NCBI RefSeq assembly: GCF_021532655.1
Contig: NZ_JAKGAS010000003.1
Location: forward strand, 372,001-436,000
DNA from: Paraglaciecola algarum
GTDB taxonomy: Bacteria; Pseudomonadota; Gammaproteobacteria; Enterobacterales; Alteromonadaceae
Reading direction: 5' to 3'
Length of the DNA: 64,000 bases
Made by a program: the position numbers and the translations under genes. A model generated the notes under the pieces. It was not told where the DNA came from, searched no databases, and saw only the letters and a list, made by a program, of their open reading frames with translations. This document shows, one piece after another, positions 46,892-55,429 of this stretch. How positions within the stretch are numbered: the first letter of the stretch is position 1; the number at the start of each line of letters is the position of its first letter.

Positions 46892-47380
46892 ATGAAAAAA
46901 ATAATAATTTTTGGCAACTCAGGAGCAGGCAAATCCACTTTAGCCAAACAACTGAGTAGCCAACACAACTTAGCCCATTTAGATCTCGACACGCTAGCTT
47001 GGCAACCGTCTGCACCTCCAACAAGAAAGCCGATTGTAGAGTCGGCTGAATCAATCAGTCATTTTATAAAAGAAAACCAAACTTGGGTAATTGAGGGCTG
47101 TTACGCAGATTTAATTGAAATCGCTCTGCCTTTTTCAAATGAAATCATATTCTTAAACTTACCCCTAGGGTTATGCATTGAAAATGCCCGCAAACGCCCT
47201 TGGGAACCCCATAAGTATGAATCTAAAGCCGCTCAAGACAAAAACTTAGATATGTTAATAGAGTGGATAAGCCAATATTCAAGCAGAACAGATACCTTTT
47301 CTGAAGCAGCACATACTCAGTTGTATCAAACGTATTCAGGTAAAAAACAACTAATCACTAGCAACCAAGGAGCGATATAA
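46892..47380 (+). CDS. P-loop nucleotide kinase (topology-modulation/adenylate-kinase-like)
   Basis: 162 residues. Walker A is GNSGAGKST at residues 8-16; 'AHLDLDTLAWQP' and 'WVIEGCYADLIEIALPFSNEIIFLNLP' match the small FlaR/adenylate-kinase-related group of P-loop kinases, and 'ENARKRPWEPHKY' provides a lid arginine cluster. The acceptor is unknown. It follows the DUF4202 gene by 25 bp and converges on a LysR gene 9 bp later. Confidence 0.82.
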   Translation: MKKIIIFGNSGAGKSTLAKQLSSQHNLAHLDLDTLAWQPSAPPTRKPIVESAESISHFIKENQTWVIEGCYADLIEIALPFSNEIIFLNLPLGLCIENARKRPWEPHKYESKAAQDKNLDMLIEWISQYSSRTDTFSEAAHTQLYQTYSGKKQLITSNQGAI

Positions 47381-47389
47381 CACTTGGAA

Positions 47390-48271
47390 TTACTTTGAAA
47401 ACGCACCTAAAAACAACGGAATGTGTTTTTCCAAATGCAAGGCTAATAACTGTTTACATTTATTGATACGCGCTGAATAACGCAGGTCGACATGGTTTAA
47501 TAACCAAATCCCCCAGTTAGACAAATCCTGCTCAATGGGTAATCTAATGACTGAAGCATCATTGACTGAATCTGGATAAAAACAGGGCATACGTGCCACC
47601 CCCATCCCTGCTCTTACCGCTTCATACATAGAAGACAAATCATCAACATACATTGCAACTTGGGGATTCGAAAAATGACTCGACCACTCGGGTAAACCTT
47701 TTATATGAGGCCACAATACTAGAGGTACATTCTGCGCCCCATTTTTAATTTTTTCTGCCCAATGAGCATTAACATACAATCCATGTTGCATGTAGGTAAC
47801 ACGTCGACCAATCAGGTATTCAGGTGGTTCAGGGGTAATGCGTACCGCTAAATCGGCTTCACGATTTGCGATATTTTTTAAGCCTGGTTTTACTCCTAAA
47901 TTTATTTTTATCTGGGGATAATCAACGCAAAATTGGGCTAGAGGCTTAGCTAAAAAACGATCAAATATTTCATGGGGCATAGTTAATTTTATTTCACCCT
48001 CTAACCTATCATCATGCCCGCTGAGCATTCTTGATGCTTGATTCGTAGCTTCACTAGCCTGCAAAACCACATCAAAAATAGCTTCGCCAGCATCGGTTAA
48101 TTGATACCCCTTAGTAGTACGTTCAAATAATTTCACCCCATGTGCAGACTCTAAATTTTGAATGCGCCTTGAAATAGTCGAGTGATTTACGCCCATTTTA
48201 CGAGCTGAAGCCGAGTAGCTACCCGTTTCAGCGACAGATAAAAATATTTTGAAATCATCCCAGCTGTGCAT
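47390..48271 (-). CDS. LysR-family transcriptional regulator
   Basis: 293 residues from the ATG at 48271, preferred because the family N-terminus starts close to 'WDDFKIFLSVAETGSYSASARKMGVNHSTISRRIQNLESAHGVKLFERTTKGYQLT'; an in-frame start at 48313 would add 14 untypical residues. The effector domain (about 90-285) includes 'ANREADLAVRITPEPPEYLIGRRV'. Divergent from a glutathione-transferase/lumazine-like/tautomerase series across 115 bp, which it probably controls. Confidence 0.88.
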   Translation of the reverse strand: MHSWDDFKIFLSVAETGSYSASARKMGVNHSTISRRIQNLESAHGVKLFERTTKGYQLTDAGEAIFDVVLQASEATNQASRMLSGHDDRLEGEIKLTMPHEIFDRFLAKPLAQFCVDYPQIKINLGVKPGLKNIANREADLAVRITPEPPEYLIGRRVTYMQHGLYVNAHWAEKIKNGAQNVPLVLWPHIKGLPEWSSHFSNPQVAMYVDDLSSMYEAVRAGMGVARMPCFYPDSVNDASVIRLPIEQDLSNWGIWLLNHVDLRYSARINKCKQLLALHLEKHIPLFLGAFSK

Positions 48272-48386
48272 TTTTGCATACCATATTTGTATTTTTAGTG
48301 AATTTATCAACAATAATACTAAATGTATAGTAACAATTCGAGCTGACCTACTAGCCCGTTTTAATTAATCACTAAAGGTAATTTGT

Positions 48387-48998
48387 ATGTACACACTGTA
48401 TTCCATGTCTGGGAGTTGCTCTACCGCAATTCATATCTTGCTCAATAACCTAAATATTCCGGTAGACATAAAATACCGAGAAGAGGTAGATAATTACTCA
48501 GATATTTGCCCCACTGGGCAAGTCCCTGCGTTACAAACAGAAAATGGCATAATGACGGAAGGAGCTGCAATTGTTCAATACCTAATGGATAAACACCAAG
48601 TTTCCATATTAGGCGATAAAGCAGTGTTTAACCGCTGGTTGATGTTTAACTATGCCACGCTGCACCCCGCTTACTCCAAAATGTTTACAGTAAATTTTGA
48701 GATGCCTAACGGTGAAGTTAAAAACGACTTTATGGATTTGTTAGCTAAAAAAACCTCTAATTTATGGGCAATATTGGATAACAAATTAGCACAGCAAGAC
48801 TTCATAGCAGGGACGCAAGTTAGCATTTTGGATTATTTAATCACCATCTATGCGAGTTGGGGCAATGTATTTCCAGAACATGATATTAGATTAGGAGAGA
48901 ACGTAATTCGTGTTATCAAACATGTCATGACTTTACCTGAATTCCAGACTGCAATAGTTAAAGAAAACATGCAATTTTCTATACCCACTCTGGCTTAG
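48387..48998 (+). CDS. Glutathione S-transferase family protein
   Basis: 203 residues: thioredoxin-like N-domain (about 1-78, 'MYTLYSMSGSCSTAIHILLNNLNIPVDI', with Ser/Cys near the glutathione site, and 'CPTGQVPALQTENGIMTEGAAIVQYL' containing the cis-Pro and the ExxAI-type motif) and a helical C-domain (about 88-200). It resembles beta-class GSTs. Substrate unknown. It leads a three-gene series with tight spacing (5 and 12 bp) divergent from a LysR regulator, suggesting inducible turnover of an electrophile. Confidence 0.87.
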   Translation: MYTLYSMSGSCSTAIHILLNNLNIPVDIKYREEVDNYSDICPTGQVPALQTENGIMTEGAAIVQYLMDKHQVSILGDKAVFNRWLMFNYATLHPAYSKMFTVNFEMPNGEVKNDFMDLLAKKTSNLWAILDNKLAQQDFIAGTQVSILDYLITIYASWGNVFPEHDIRLGENVIRVIKHVMTLPEFQTAIVKENMQFSIPTLA

Positions 48999-49003
48999 TC
49001 GTT

Positions 49004-49369
49004 ATGAATAACCAAGACTTTCAAACTGTCACCGCTGTATTACAAGATTACTTTGAAGGATTACATCAAGCTAATACTAAAAGACTGAGCCAAATATGTG
49101 TTGAGGAATTAGTACTAAGCTCTCCTAACCTTAGACGCTCCAGAAAAGAGTGGTTTGAGTTAATAATGGCAAGGCCTATTCCACAAGTTGAAGGACACCC
49201 ATTTAACTACAAAATATTGTCGTTAGATGTAATTGGCGATCAGGCTATGGCAAAACTATCTTGCCCATTGTTAGGCAGTGAATATATTGATTTCATTGGC
49301 CTGCTCAAAGAAAACGGCGAGTGGAAAATTATCAACAAAATGTATGTAGATTTAATAGAAACTAACTAA
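49004..49369 (+). CDS. NTF2-like protein, putative lumazine-binding type
   Basis: 121 residues of the NTF2 fold: 'AVLQDYFEGLHQANTKRLSQICVEELVLSSPN' (helices and the first strand), 'EWFELIMARPIPQVE' and the strands 'YKILSLDVIGDQAMAKLSC' and 'YIDFIGLLKENGEWKIINKMYVD', matching Lumazine_bd_2/SnoaL-like proteins. No signal peptide, so cytoplasmic. It starts 5 bp after the GST gene and is probably co-translated. Function unassigned. Confidence 0.82.
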   Translation: MNNQDFQTVTAVLQDYFEGLHQANTKRLSQICVEELVLSSPNLRRSRKEWFELIMARPIPQVEGHPFNYKILSLDVIGDQAMAKLSCPLLGSEYIDFIGLLKENGEWKIINKMYVDLIETN

Positions 49370-49381
49370 ACAGGAGCATTT

Positions 49382-49588
49382 ATGCCATACGTAAACATAA
49401 AAGTCACCGACGAAGGGGTGACCATGCAGCAAAAACAACAACTTGTCACCGGTGTAACTCAATTGTTATCTGACATATTAAATAAAGAGCCTAAAACTAC
49501 CTTCGTGGTAATCGACGAAATAGGGCTAGACAACTGGGGGATTGGACATGACTTAGTGTCAGATTTAAGGCAAAAAACAAACCAATAA
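49382..49588 (+). CDS. 4-oxalocrotonate tautomerase family protein
   Basis: 68 residues. After removal of Met, the catalytic Pro1 is present (MPYVNIKVTDEGVTMQQKQ), followed by a helix and 'EPKTTFVVIDEIGLDNWGI', a strand that usually supplies an Arg/aromatic pair; the typical Arg11 position is not clearly kept. AGGAG precedes the ATG. Third gene of the GST series. It isomerises unsaturated keto acids or related small molecules; exact substrate unknown. Confidence 0.88.
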   Translation: MPYVNIKVTDEGVTMQQKQQLVTGVTQLLSDILNKEPKTTFVVIDEIGLDNWGIGHDLVSDLRQKTNQ

Positions 49589-49615
49589 CGTCTTTAACGA
49601 TATGCTTTTTTTAAT

Positions 49616-49643
49616 ACAAACGGCCGCTTGCGGCCGATTTGTT
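49616..49643 (+). terminator. Terminator of the GST/tautomerase series
   Basis: CGGCCG (49621-49626) and CGGCCG (49631-49636) pair around CTTG, extended by ACAAA with TTTGT; followed by ATTTGTTTG. Confidence 0.7.
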
Positions 49644-49712
49644 TGTGCTGTTTCGGAGATTATTCCAATCCGCATTAATAATTGCCCACTCACTAATTAA
49701 CGCGAAATGGTA

Positions 49713-50066
49713 TTAGATATCCGACACAATATTGAAGCCACCATAAATCAAACGTTTACCATCAAACGGCATAGGATTATTTTGTGGATCCATTCGAGGA
49801 TCTTGCTGTGCAGCTTCCCATCCAGCTTCGCGCACTTCCTTTGACGGCCAAACTATCCAAGAAAAAACCACAGCTTCATCTTCTTTCTTGTTAACCGCTA
49901 GAGGCAGTGAAGTAACTTCTCCATCCGGTACATCATCGGCCCACGTATCCACTATATTCAAGGCGCCATTATCTTTTAAAACAGCAGCCATGATCTTTGC
50001 ATGAGCGATAAACTTTTCTTTACTATCAACCGGCACAGCTGCAACAAAACCATCTACATAAGACAT
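49713..50066 (-). CDS. DUF1428 family protein (YbaA-like)
   Basis: 117 residues of the dimeric ferredoxin-like alpha/beta barrel: 'MSYVDGFVAAVPVDSKEKFIAHAKIMAAVLKDNGAL' , 'VFSWIVWPSKEVREAGWEAAQQDPRM' and the family's closing 'PFDGKRLIYGGFN'. E. coli YbaA belongs here; function is not known, although the fold occurs in monooxygenase-like small enzymes. GAGGAA stands 9 nt before the ATG. Transcribed toward the GST series, which lies on the other strand. Confidence 0.9.
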   Translation of the reverse strand: MSYVDGFVAAVPVDSKEKFIAHAKIMAAVLKDNGALNIVDTWADDVPDGEVTSLPLAVNKKEDEAVVFSWIVWPSKEVREAGWEAAQQDPRMDPQNNPMPFDGKRLIYGGFNIVSDI

Positions 50067-50210
50067 AAATTTTTTCCTCTAATTATACCATTCGGCTTAA
50101 ATAATTGGCCTCTCAGCGAGAATTTAAAAGCGTTTTTAAACCTAGTCTGAAAGAAATGCCCCAGCGGATTTTGCTTGGCGTCCTCACTATTTGAAAGGAA
50201 CAAGCAATTA

Positions 50211-52448
50211 CTAGGGGTTCAATCTAGCAGAAGAATTCAAACGCACCATACCCTTTAATTTTGGAGCACTAAGGCCTTCACAATGTTGCGTAAAGTTCAC
50301 AGCCAATTTATCTAATTGCCCATTTTCTTCGTATTCAATCTCCAAAATCTCAAACTCGCCAAAACTCTGGTTACAACCTCTGCCATTGCCTGTAAATGAT
50401 AGACCAGGCTTAGTTTGCGATTGAAATGGATATCGAGTTGCTTCTTCATATTTCTTTGCCTCTAAAATTTCATTATTTGGGGAGGCTAAATCCAAACTCC
50501 ACCTTGCGTCACCAGTGTATCTAACCTCTACATAATTAGGTCGATCACTATCCGAGCTTGAGAAAATCGAGCCATCAGTATCTGTATGAAACATAGTCTG
50601 CCCACCACCGATGTAATCTCCACTTTCACTGTCATAAAATAAAAAATTAGTAGACAAATTGGCTTGGTAAATAGTCATCTGTTTAGAAGCTTTATCTTCA
50701 TATTCATTGCTGACCGTCAGTTTAACTACTACATCACCTTCTATATCCACTGGAACAGTGAACGACGTAATCGCTTCAGAAGGCGCATCAAATTCAATTC
50801 CATGGTTACTGATTTCTTCCCAGAAATAAGTTATGTTTTGCCCTTCATTGAGCTGGCTAAGGCTTGCATTCAATATTGGTGTATCACCATATCTGAATAC
50901 AGATGATTGAGCTTCAAACTCGGGTAATACGTTATCGCTAGTCGTAAAATATGCACTATTCGAGTAGGCAACTGTATCAAATTTACTTACAACGCCTAAG
51001 GAGCTGCTTCTGTACTTAGTCCCTGCTTTTAAAGGCTCTACTGGAAAGAGTGTAAGAATAGCACCGTCAAGTTCAGCCGATACATCAATTTTACTGTAGG
51101 GCCATTCAGACTCTTCAAAGTAAAGTTCAGTACTTTGAATTTGTTCTATTTCTCTAGAAAATAAAAATGAGACTCCAGCTTCCAAAGGTAATTCGGTATC
51201 AGCTGAATTCAATACATCAATAAATTGAAAATTATCAGAGCGGAACTCTTTAACTCTTTGATTATAATTGTCGCCATACATCCATAAAGATCCCTCTACA
51301 GCATCATTCCAACGGTACGAATACTGCTGCTCATCCGTGGCTAAATTAAATAAATAAGAATCCGTAACAAAATTACTCAATAATACAATTTCATCTTCAT
51401 CATTATTGCTAAGTATCAACTCTCCTTCATGCGGATACTCATTGAAATGACCGGCCCATGGGACAGTTTGAGAAAGTTGATAGCTACCACCAAGCAATAT
51501 ATCCTTAATTTCACCATTAACCGTGACGTAATATTTGGCAACGGCCAAGTCTTCTATTTTCGAAACATTAACATCTACAAACTCAACAACTTCTTGATCA
51601 TCAATATATAAAACTACATTTGATTGCTGATTAATCTCAATACTATTCTGGTTATCACTGGAGCCTAATTTGAATTCAAAACGGCTGGGGAGTTTGACTG
51701 TTTGATCATCAAGAATGAGCAAATGATTCATATCTATGACTCCAGAAACATTTCCTACGGAATCTATATTTGAAACATTGATGTTTACATCTCCAGACAC
51801 CACCTCGTTAAAAGCATCAAGATAACATTCACTATACGTAACTAAAATATCGTCTTGATTTGACAACTTACCATCGGAATCTTGATCAGAAAGTGTGACC
51901 TTAGCAATACCGCCATTACTGCAACTATATTCAACCATATCAGTAAGGTACATATTTTGATTAATAACATCTCTGGCTAATTGCCCTATCTGCAAAAAGC
52001 TTTCGGTACTAGACAAAGATATAACTGACGCCTCTAGATAACTTTCTTGAAGAGAAAATGAGTCTTCCACTAACAACTGAAAAGTTGCGGCAGAACTAGA
52101 GTTTTTCCCATCACTTACAACTAGCTCAAAGGACATTTCATAATCAGCATAAGCAGTGGGTGTGGTAAAAGTTAAAGAACTAGCTGATGCATCAAAGGAT
52201 ACATTTAAGCCAGAAGTCTGAGTCCATTGATAATTTGCTTCAGTAGCGCTAACGTTAGTCGCCGCAACAATTGTAACTTCTGTCCCTTCCGATGCATTTG
52301 AAGGACCAGAAATACTAGCATTAGGCAAAGTGACTATAGGTTTGGGAGAGCTATCTGAGCTTGAAGAGCCTCCGCCACAAGAAGTTAGAAGAATGGTATT
52401 AACAAGTAGCGTCAAAGCAACAACAGTAATACTAAGAACACTGTTCAT
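50211..52448 (-). CDS. Large lipoprotein with Ig/PKD-like domains
   Basis: 745 residues. A lipoprotein signal with lipobox LTSC (Cys24) is followed by a Gly/Ser linker (GGGSSSS). A PKD/cadherin-like Ig domain comes first (about 35-128, 'YQWTQTSGLNVSFDASASSLTFTTPTAYADYEMSFELVVSDGKNSS'), then a unique middle (about 130-400) with 'SDQDSDGKLSNQDDILVTYSECY', a Big_5-like 'PLEAGVSFLFSREI' segment (about 415-500), a second Ig domain (about 515-590) and a C-terminal domain of unknown type. No catalytic motif is seen; an envelope adhesion or binding role is possible. AAGGAA precedes the ATG. Not an obvious operon partner of the sulfatase upstream. Confidence 0.75.
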   Translation of the reverse strand: MNSVLSITVVALTLLVNTILLTSCGGGSSSSDSSPKPIVTLPNASISGPSNASEGTEVTIVAATNVSATEANYQWTQTSGLNVSFDASASSLTFTTPTAYADYEMSFELVVSDGKNSSSAATFQLLVEDSFSLQESYLEASVISLSSTESFLQIGQLARDVINQNMYLTDMVEYSCSNGGIAKVTLSDQDSDGKLSNQDDILVTYSECYLDAFNEVVSGDVNINVSNIDSVGNVSGVIDMNHLLILDDQTVKLPSRFEFKLGSSDNQNSIEINQQSNVVLYIDDQEVVEFVDVNVSKIEDLAVAKYYVTVNGEIKDILLGGSYQLSQTVPWAGHFNEYPHEGELILSNNDEDEIVLLSNFVTDSYLFNLATDEQQYSYRWNDAVEGSLWMYGDNYNQRVKEFRSDNFQFIDVLNSADTELPLEAGVSFLFSREIEQIQSTELYFEESEWPYSKIDVSAELDGAILTLFPVEPLKAGTKYRSSSLGVVSKFDTVAYSNSAYFTTSDNVLPEFEAQSSVFRYGDTPILNASLSQLNEGQNITYFWEEISNHGIEFDAPSEAITSFTVPVDIEGDVVVKLTVSNEYEDKASKQMTIYQANLSTNFLFYDSESGDYIGGGQTMFHTDTDGSIFSSSDSDRPNYVEVRYTGDARWSLDLASPNNEILEAKKYEEATRYPFQSQTKPGLSFTGNGRGCNQSFGEFEILEIEYEENGQLDKLAVNFTQHCEGLSAPKLKGMVRLNSSARLNP

Positions 52449-52540
52449 ATAAATTCCTTTTCAAATTTAATTAAGAATAAAAATTATTTTGTGAAACCGA
52501 ATTCTATATTAAAAATACGAATTAACAACGGCAAGCTGTT

Positions 52541-52568
52541 AAAGGCGATTACAAACTCGCCTTTTTTT
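52541..52568 (+). terminator. Plus-strand terminator between two minus-strand genes
   Basis: AAAGGCGA (52541-52548) pairs with TCGCCTTT (52557-52564) and runs into TTTTTTT in the plus direction. On the minus strand the same stem is followed by AACAG, not by U. It therefore faces transcription running antisense to the lipoprotein gene. Confidence 0.6.
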
Positions 52569-52612
52569 ATTTAATCGTTAACTTAGCTTTATCACTCGAA
52601 TTTATTAGATAA

Positions 52613-54601
52613 CTATTTCAACAGATTTTTATACTTTCGGGGCTTGCGCTTCTTAGGTTTCAATATTTTCAGTCGTAGTTCTTTAATCAGCGCTTTGCTT
52701 TTATCAGCTGCGACTCGAGCTATTACACTAGACGTACCATCATCGTTAGAACGAGTACTGTATTGTTGAACCACCCCATCAGTTTGCCAATTTTTGCCGT
52801 CTTGCCATGCTCTGCCGTCAGTGCTGCCTTCTACTATAAAAAAGTAATCATAACCCAGCGCATCATTACGCTGAAATTCAAGCGCTACATATTCACCTTG
52901 TGCATCACTGACTTCAATTAAATGCGGTTTTTGCTCTGCACTTGGAGATGTAGGATCCTTTGGGTTTGTTCCGAAAACAAATTCGTGAAAATTGTCGACC
53001 CCATCACCGTCAGGATCATCAAAGGCATCTGACACTGCATATTTATTCTCAAACTCATCCGATAGTCCATCACCGTCTGCATCGGCTGGCGGCAATGGTG
53101 CTTCTGAATCCGTGTTATAAAGATTGTATTGCGCCAGCATGGGCTCAAGCTTTGCTTTTTCAGCCAGTAACATGGCTTTATGCTCACCTTCTGGAAGATC
53201 ATTTATTTTAACAAAACTGTCGTAGTCAGCCGGCGTCTTGGTTGCGTCATACCAGACACCATATCCGTCCCTGAGTACCTTATCATTGCGGATCATCTGA
53301 GCGTCAAGACGCATCGCGTAAATGTAATCACGGTGCCTATTGGTTTTTCCGGTTAGGTACGGCCACATGCTTTTTCCATCTAGCTTGTCGTAGCCTTCAG
53401 GAAATTCGAAGCCCATTATGTCAGCCAATGTCGGTAACACATCCGTCAAATCAGCCTGGATATTCTGCCGTCCTTGAACGAGTCCCTCTACCCCTGGCGC
53501 ATAAATCATCATAGGCACATGAGGGCCTTTCTGGCGATGAACCGAACTTTTTCCCCAACCTTGAGTAGCATTATCGGCGGTAAATATAATCACGGTATTT
53601 TCAAGCTCGCCAATATCCTGCAGTTTTTGCAGATACTGCCATAATTGGTAATCGAGATACTCTAGGTGATAACTGATCCCTTCAGGTGTGATATTTTTTG
53701 CGGTATAACTTCCATCTGTTTGCCGAATATATTTTGCATCGGCGCGGGTATAGGTTCCAAACTCCCCCTCGTCTTGGTTATAGGTGATTTTAGGTGTGGG
53801 TACCCAATGTGTTGGGTTGTCTTCAACAGCAGGATCACGGGCCGTATGACCTAAATGCGGAGTGTGATAAACGAAGAATGGTTTTCCCGATTCTTTTGAA
53901 CGATCCATAAAATCAAAAATATACTCCATCTCCAGATCCGGCGCATAATCATTCAATGTGGTTTTGACATACTTATAGGGATCAGCTGGATGATCCGGAT
54001 GATTGATAAGCTGTATTTCAGGCCACCAGTAAAAAGACTTGTGATCCCAGTGTTTAGGATCCGCTGTTCTGAAAATCTCATAAGGATTCTTATTCGGCGT
54101 GCCAAATGGATTCCAGCCTGCACGTTTAGTTTCAGCAGGATTAAATACACCCTCATTAAACCCCATACTAAGGGTATCTGCGCCGTCAGTGTTATGGGTT
54201 TTAGACACCCAAATATTGGCATAGCCCGCATCTCGGCTCATATTCCCTAGGGTGATCGGCGCGCTTTGATAGGCGACATATTGGGTGTGACTATTGCCGC
54301 CCATATGGCTGTTATCCCAATACTTATTTTGATGGGCATAGGTGCCGTTCATGATTTGCACACGGGTAGGCTTACAAATGGTACTGGCCCAAACCGTTTC
54401 AATAAAACTGCCACCTTGTGCAGCTATCTTGTCCAGCACTGGGGTTTGTGCCCGACGATCACCATACCATTTGGTCGACTCATACATCGGAAACTCCCTG
54501 GCACTGATATCGTCTGCCATAATCAAAATAACATTCATTGGCTTTGCCGCAACAACCCCAACAGAAAACAAACCTAATAGCGCTAACAATACTTGCTTCA
54601 T
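52613..54601 (-). CDS. Secreted type I sulfatase with C-terminal calcium-binding repeats
   Basis: 662 residues from the ATG at 54601 (GAGTGAG upstream; an in-frame GTG lies two codons earlier). Signal peptide LLALLGLFSVGVVAA, metal-binding Asp30-Asp31 in 'ILIMADDISAREF' and the CxPxR motif CKPTR with Cys76, which must be converted to formylglycine. 'NTVIIFTADNATQGWGKSSVHRQKGPHVPMMIYAPG' and 'HTPHLGHTARD' are further sulfatase parts. After the catalytic domain (to about 500), two DxDxDG loops ('DADGDGLSDEFE', 'DPDGDGVDNFHEF', about 515-560) are calcium-binding TSP3/EF-like repeats, then a small C-terminal domain and a very basic tail. Together with the GH86 enzyme it suggests use of sulfated galactans. 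Confidence 0.9.
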   Translation of the reverse strand: MKQVLLALLGLFSVGVVAAKPMNVILIMADDISAREFPMYESTKWYGDRRAQTPVLDKIAAQGGSFIETVWASTICKPTRVQIMNGTYAHQNKYWDNSHMGGNSHTQYVAYQSAPITLGNMSRDAGYANIWVSKTHNTDGADTLSMGFNEGVFNPAETKRAGWNPFGTPNKNPYEIFRTADPKHWDHKSFYWWPEIQLINHPDHPADPYKYVKTTLNDYAPDLEMEYIFDFMDRSKESGKPFFVYHTPHLGHTARDPAVEDNPTHWVPTPKITYNQDEGEFGTYTRADAKYIRQTDGSYTAKNITPEGISYHLEYLDYQLWQYLQKLQDIGELENTVIIFTADNATQGWGKSSVHRQKGPHVPMMIYAPGVEGLVQGRQNIQADLTDVLPTLADIMGFEFPEGYDKLDGKSMWPYLTGKTNRHRDYIYAMRLDAQMIRNDKVLRDGYGVWYDATKTPADYDSFVKINDLPEGEHKAMLLAEKAKLEPMLAQYNLYNTDSEAPLPPADADGDGLSDEFENKYAVSDAFDDPDGDGVDNFHEFVFGTNPKDPTSPSAEQKPHLIEVSDAQGEYVALEFQRNDALGYDYFFIVEGSTDGRAWQDGKNWQTDGVVQQYSTRSNDDGTSSVIARVAADKSKALIKELRLKILKPKKRKPRKYKNLLK

Positions 54602-54843
54602 GCTCACTCTTCTAAAATCGACTTTCTATATATCTCCTAAGCATATAGAAATAATCTATCACCACTTAAATAAATTTATATTTAAAAATCATTTTTTATA
54701 TTTATTTTTTTTGAATTAGTGAAGGATCATAGTTAGAAGAAGTGACGAGTTAGTAGATACTAGACAGTGTGCAGCTAACAGCGGATTGGCAAGATAAAAA
54801 CAATGGCTAGCCCTGCGGGATTAAAGCCATGACTCAACAAGCC

Positions 54844-55083
54844 TTAGTGTTTAGATAATAATTGTTTAATTCTAGCTAATTCTTCTTCGTTACTATTTTC
54901 TAACCAAGGTTGATTGGCTCGCCTATACCAATATGCGGCATTGGAAAGATCACCTTCAATTCGATGTAAAAAGCCATGTAACAAAGAGCCAAACATACAA
55001 GGCTCATGTTGCACCAACTCATGAGCGCCATCCCAATCATCTTGCTCAATTAACGCAACCGCCCGTAAAAATACATCTGTCAT
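54844..55083 (-). CDS. Small helical protein of unknown function (TPR-like)
   Basis: 79 residues from the ATG at 55083, which has AGGTGA 2-7 nt upstream of it; an in-frame GTG at 55089 overlaps that site. Sequence: 'FLRAVALIEQDDWDGAHELVQHEPCMFGSLLHGFLHRIEGDLSNAAYWYRRANQP', a helical repeat arrangement close to a TPR/Sel1 pair. Cytoplasmic. I recognise it as a type of short conserved protein but cannot name a family or function. It stands alone. Confidence 0.7.
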   Translation of the reverse strand: MTDVFLRAVALIEQDDWDGAHELVQHEPCMFGSLLHGFLHRIEGDLSNAAYWYRRANQPWLENSNEEELARIKQLLSKH

Positions 55084-55429
55084 AATCACCTAATTAACTT
55101 ATACCAATTACATTCATTGGCTGAATATACCTACGTCTGTGACTAGATAAAAGTGGTGACTAGATAAAAGCGGTGGCAAGTTAAACGAAGCGGCTAGTAA
55201 ATAGACAATAGAAAGAGCCTAGCTAGGTTACTAGAACATTTGAACCACCGAGCACACAGAGATCACTGAGAAAAGATGAATGTCTCTCGAGCAAGACTAG
55301 CCCTGTGTAACATGCCAAATAAAGGGAAAAATGGGCTGTTACCTCAAGCTGTTTTATCTGCGGGACTAGGTCCAAACCAGTTCAATTCTAAATTGGTCCG
55401 GAGCCTCCCATCAACAAACATGAAAATGC
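55084..55429. other. Repeat-rich intergenic region
   Basis: No gene. Contains a 17-bp tandem duplication (core GTGACTAGATAAAAG, about 55139-55172), further CTAG-rich degenerate repeats to 55230, a copy of the ACCACxGAG/CACAGAG repeat (about 55250-55276), and ATGCCAAATAAAGGG (about 55314-55328), a phrase also found as TTGCCAAATAAAGG near 57177. Confidence 0.6.

Noticed and set aside
53990-54719. Long open frames antisense to the sulfatase gene
   Set aside because: They lie opposite a clear sulfatase with conserved active site, have no ribosome sites and no family likeness.
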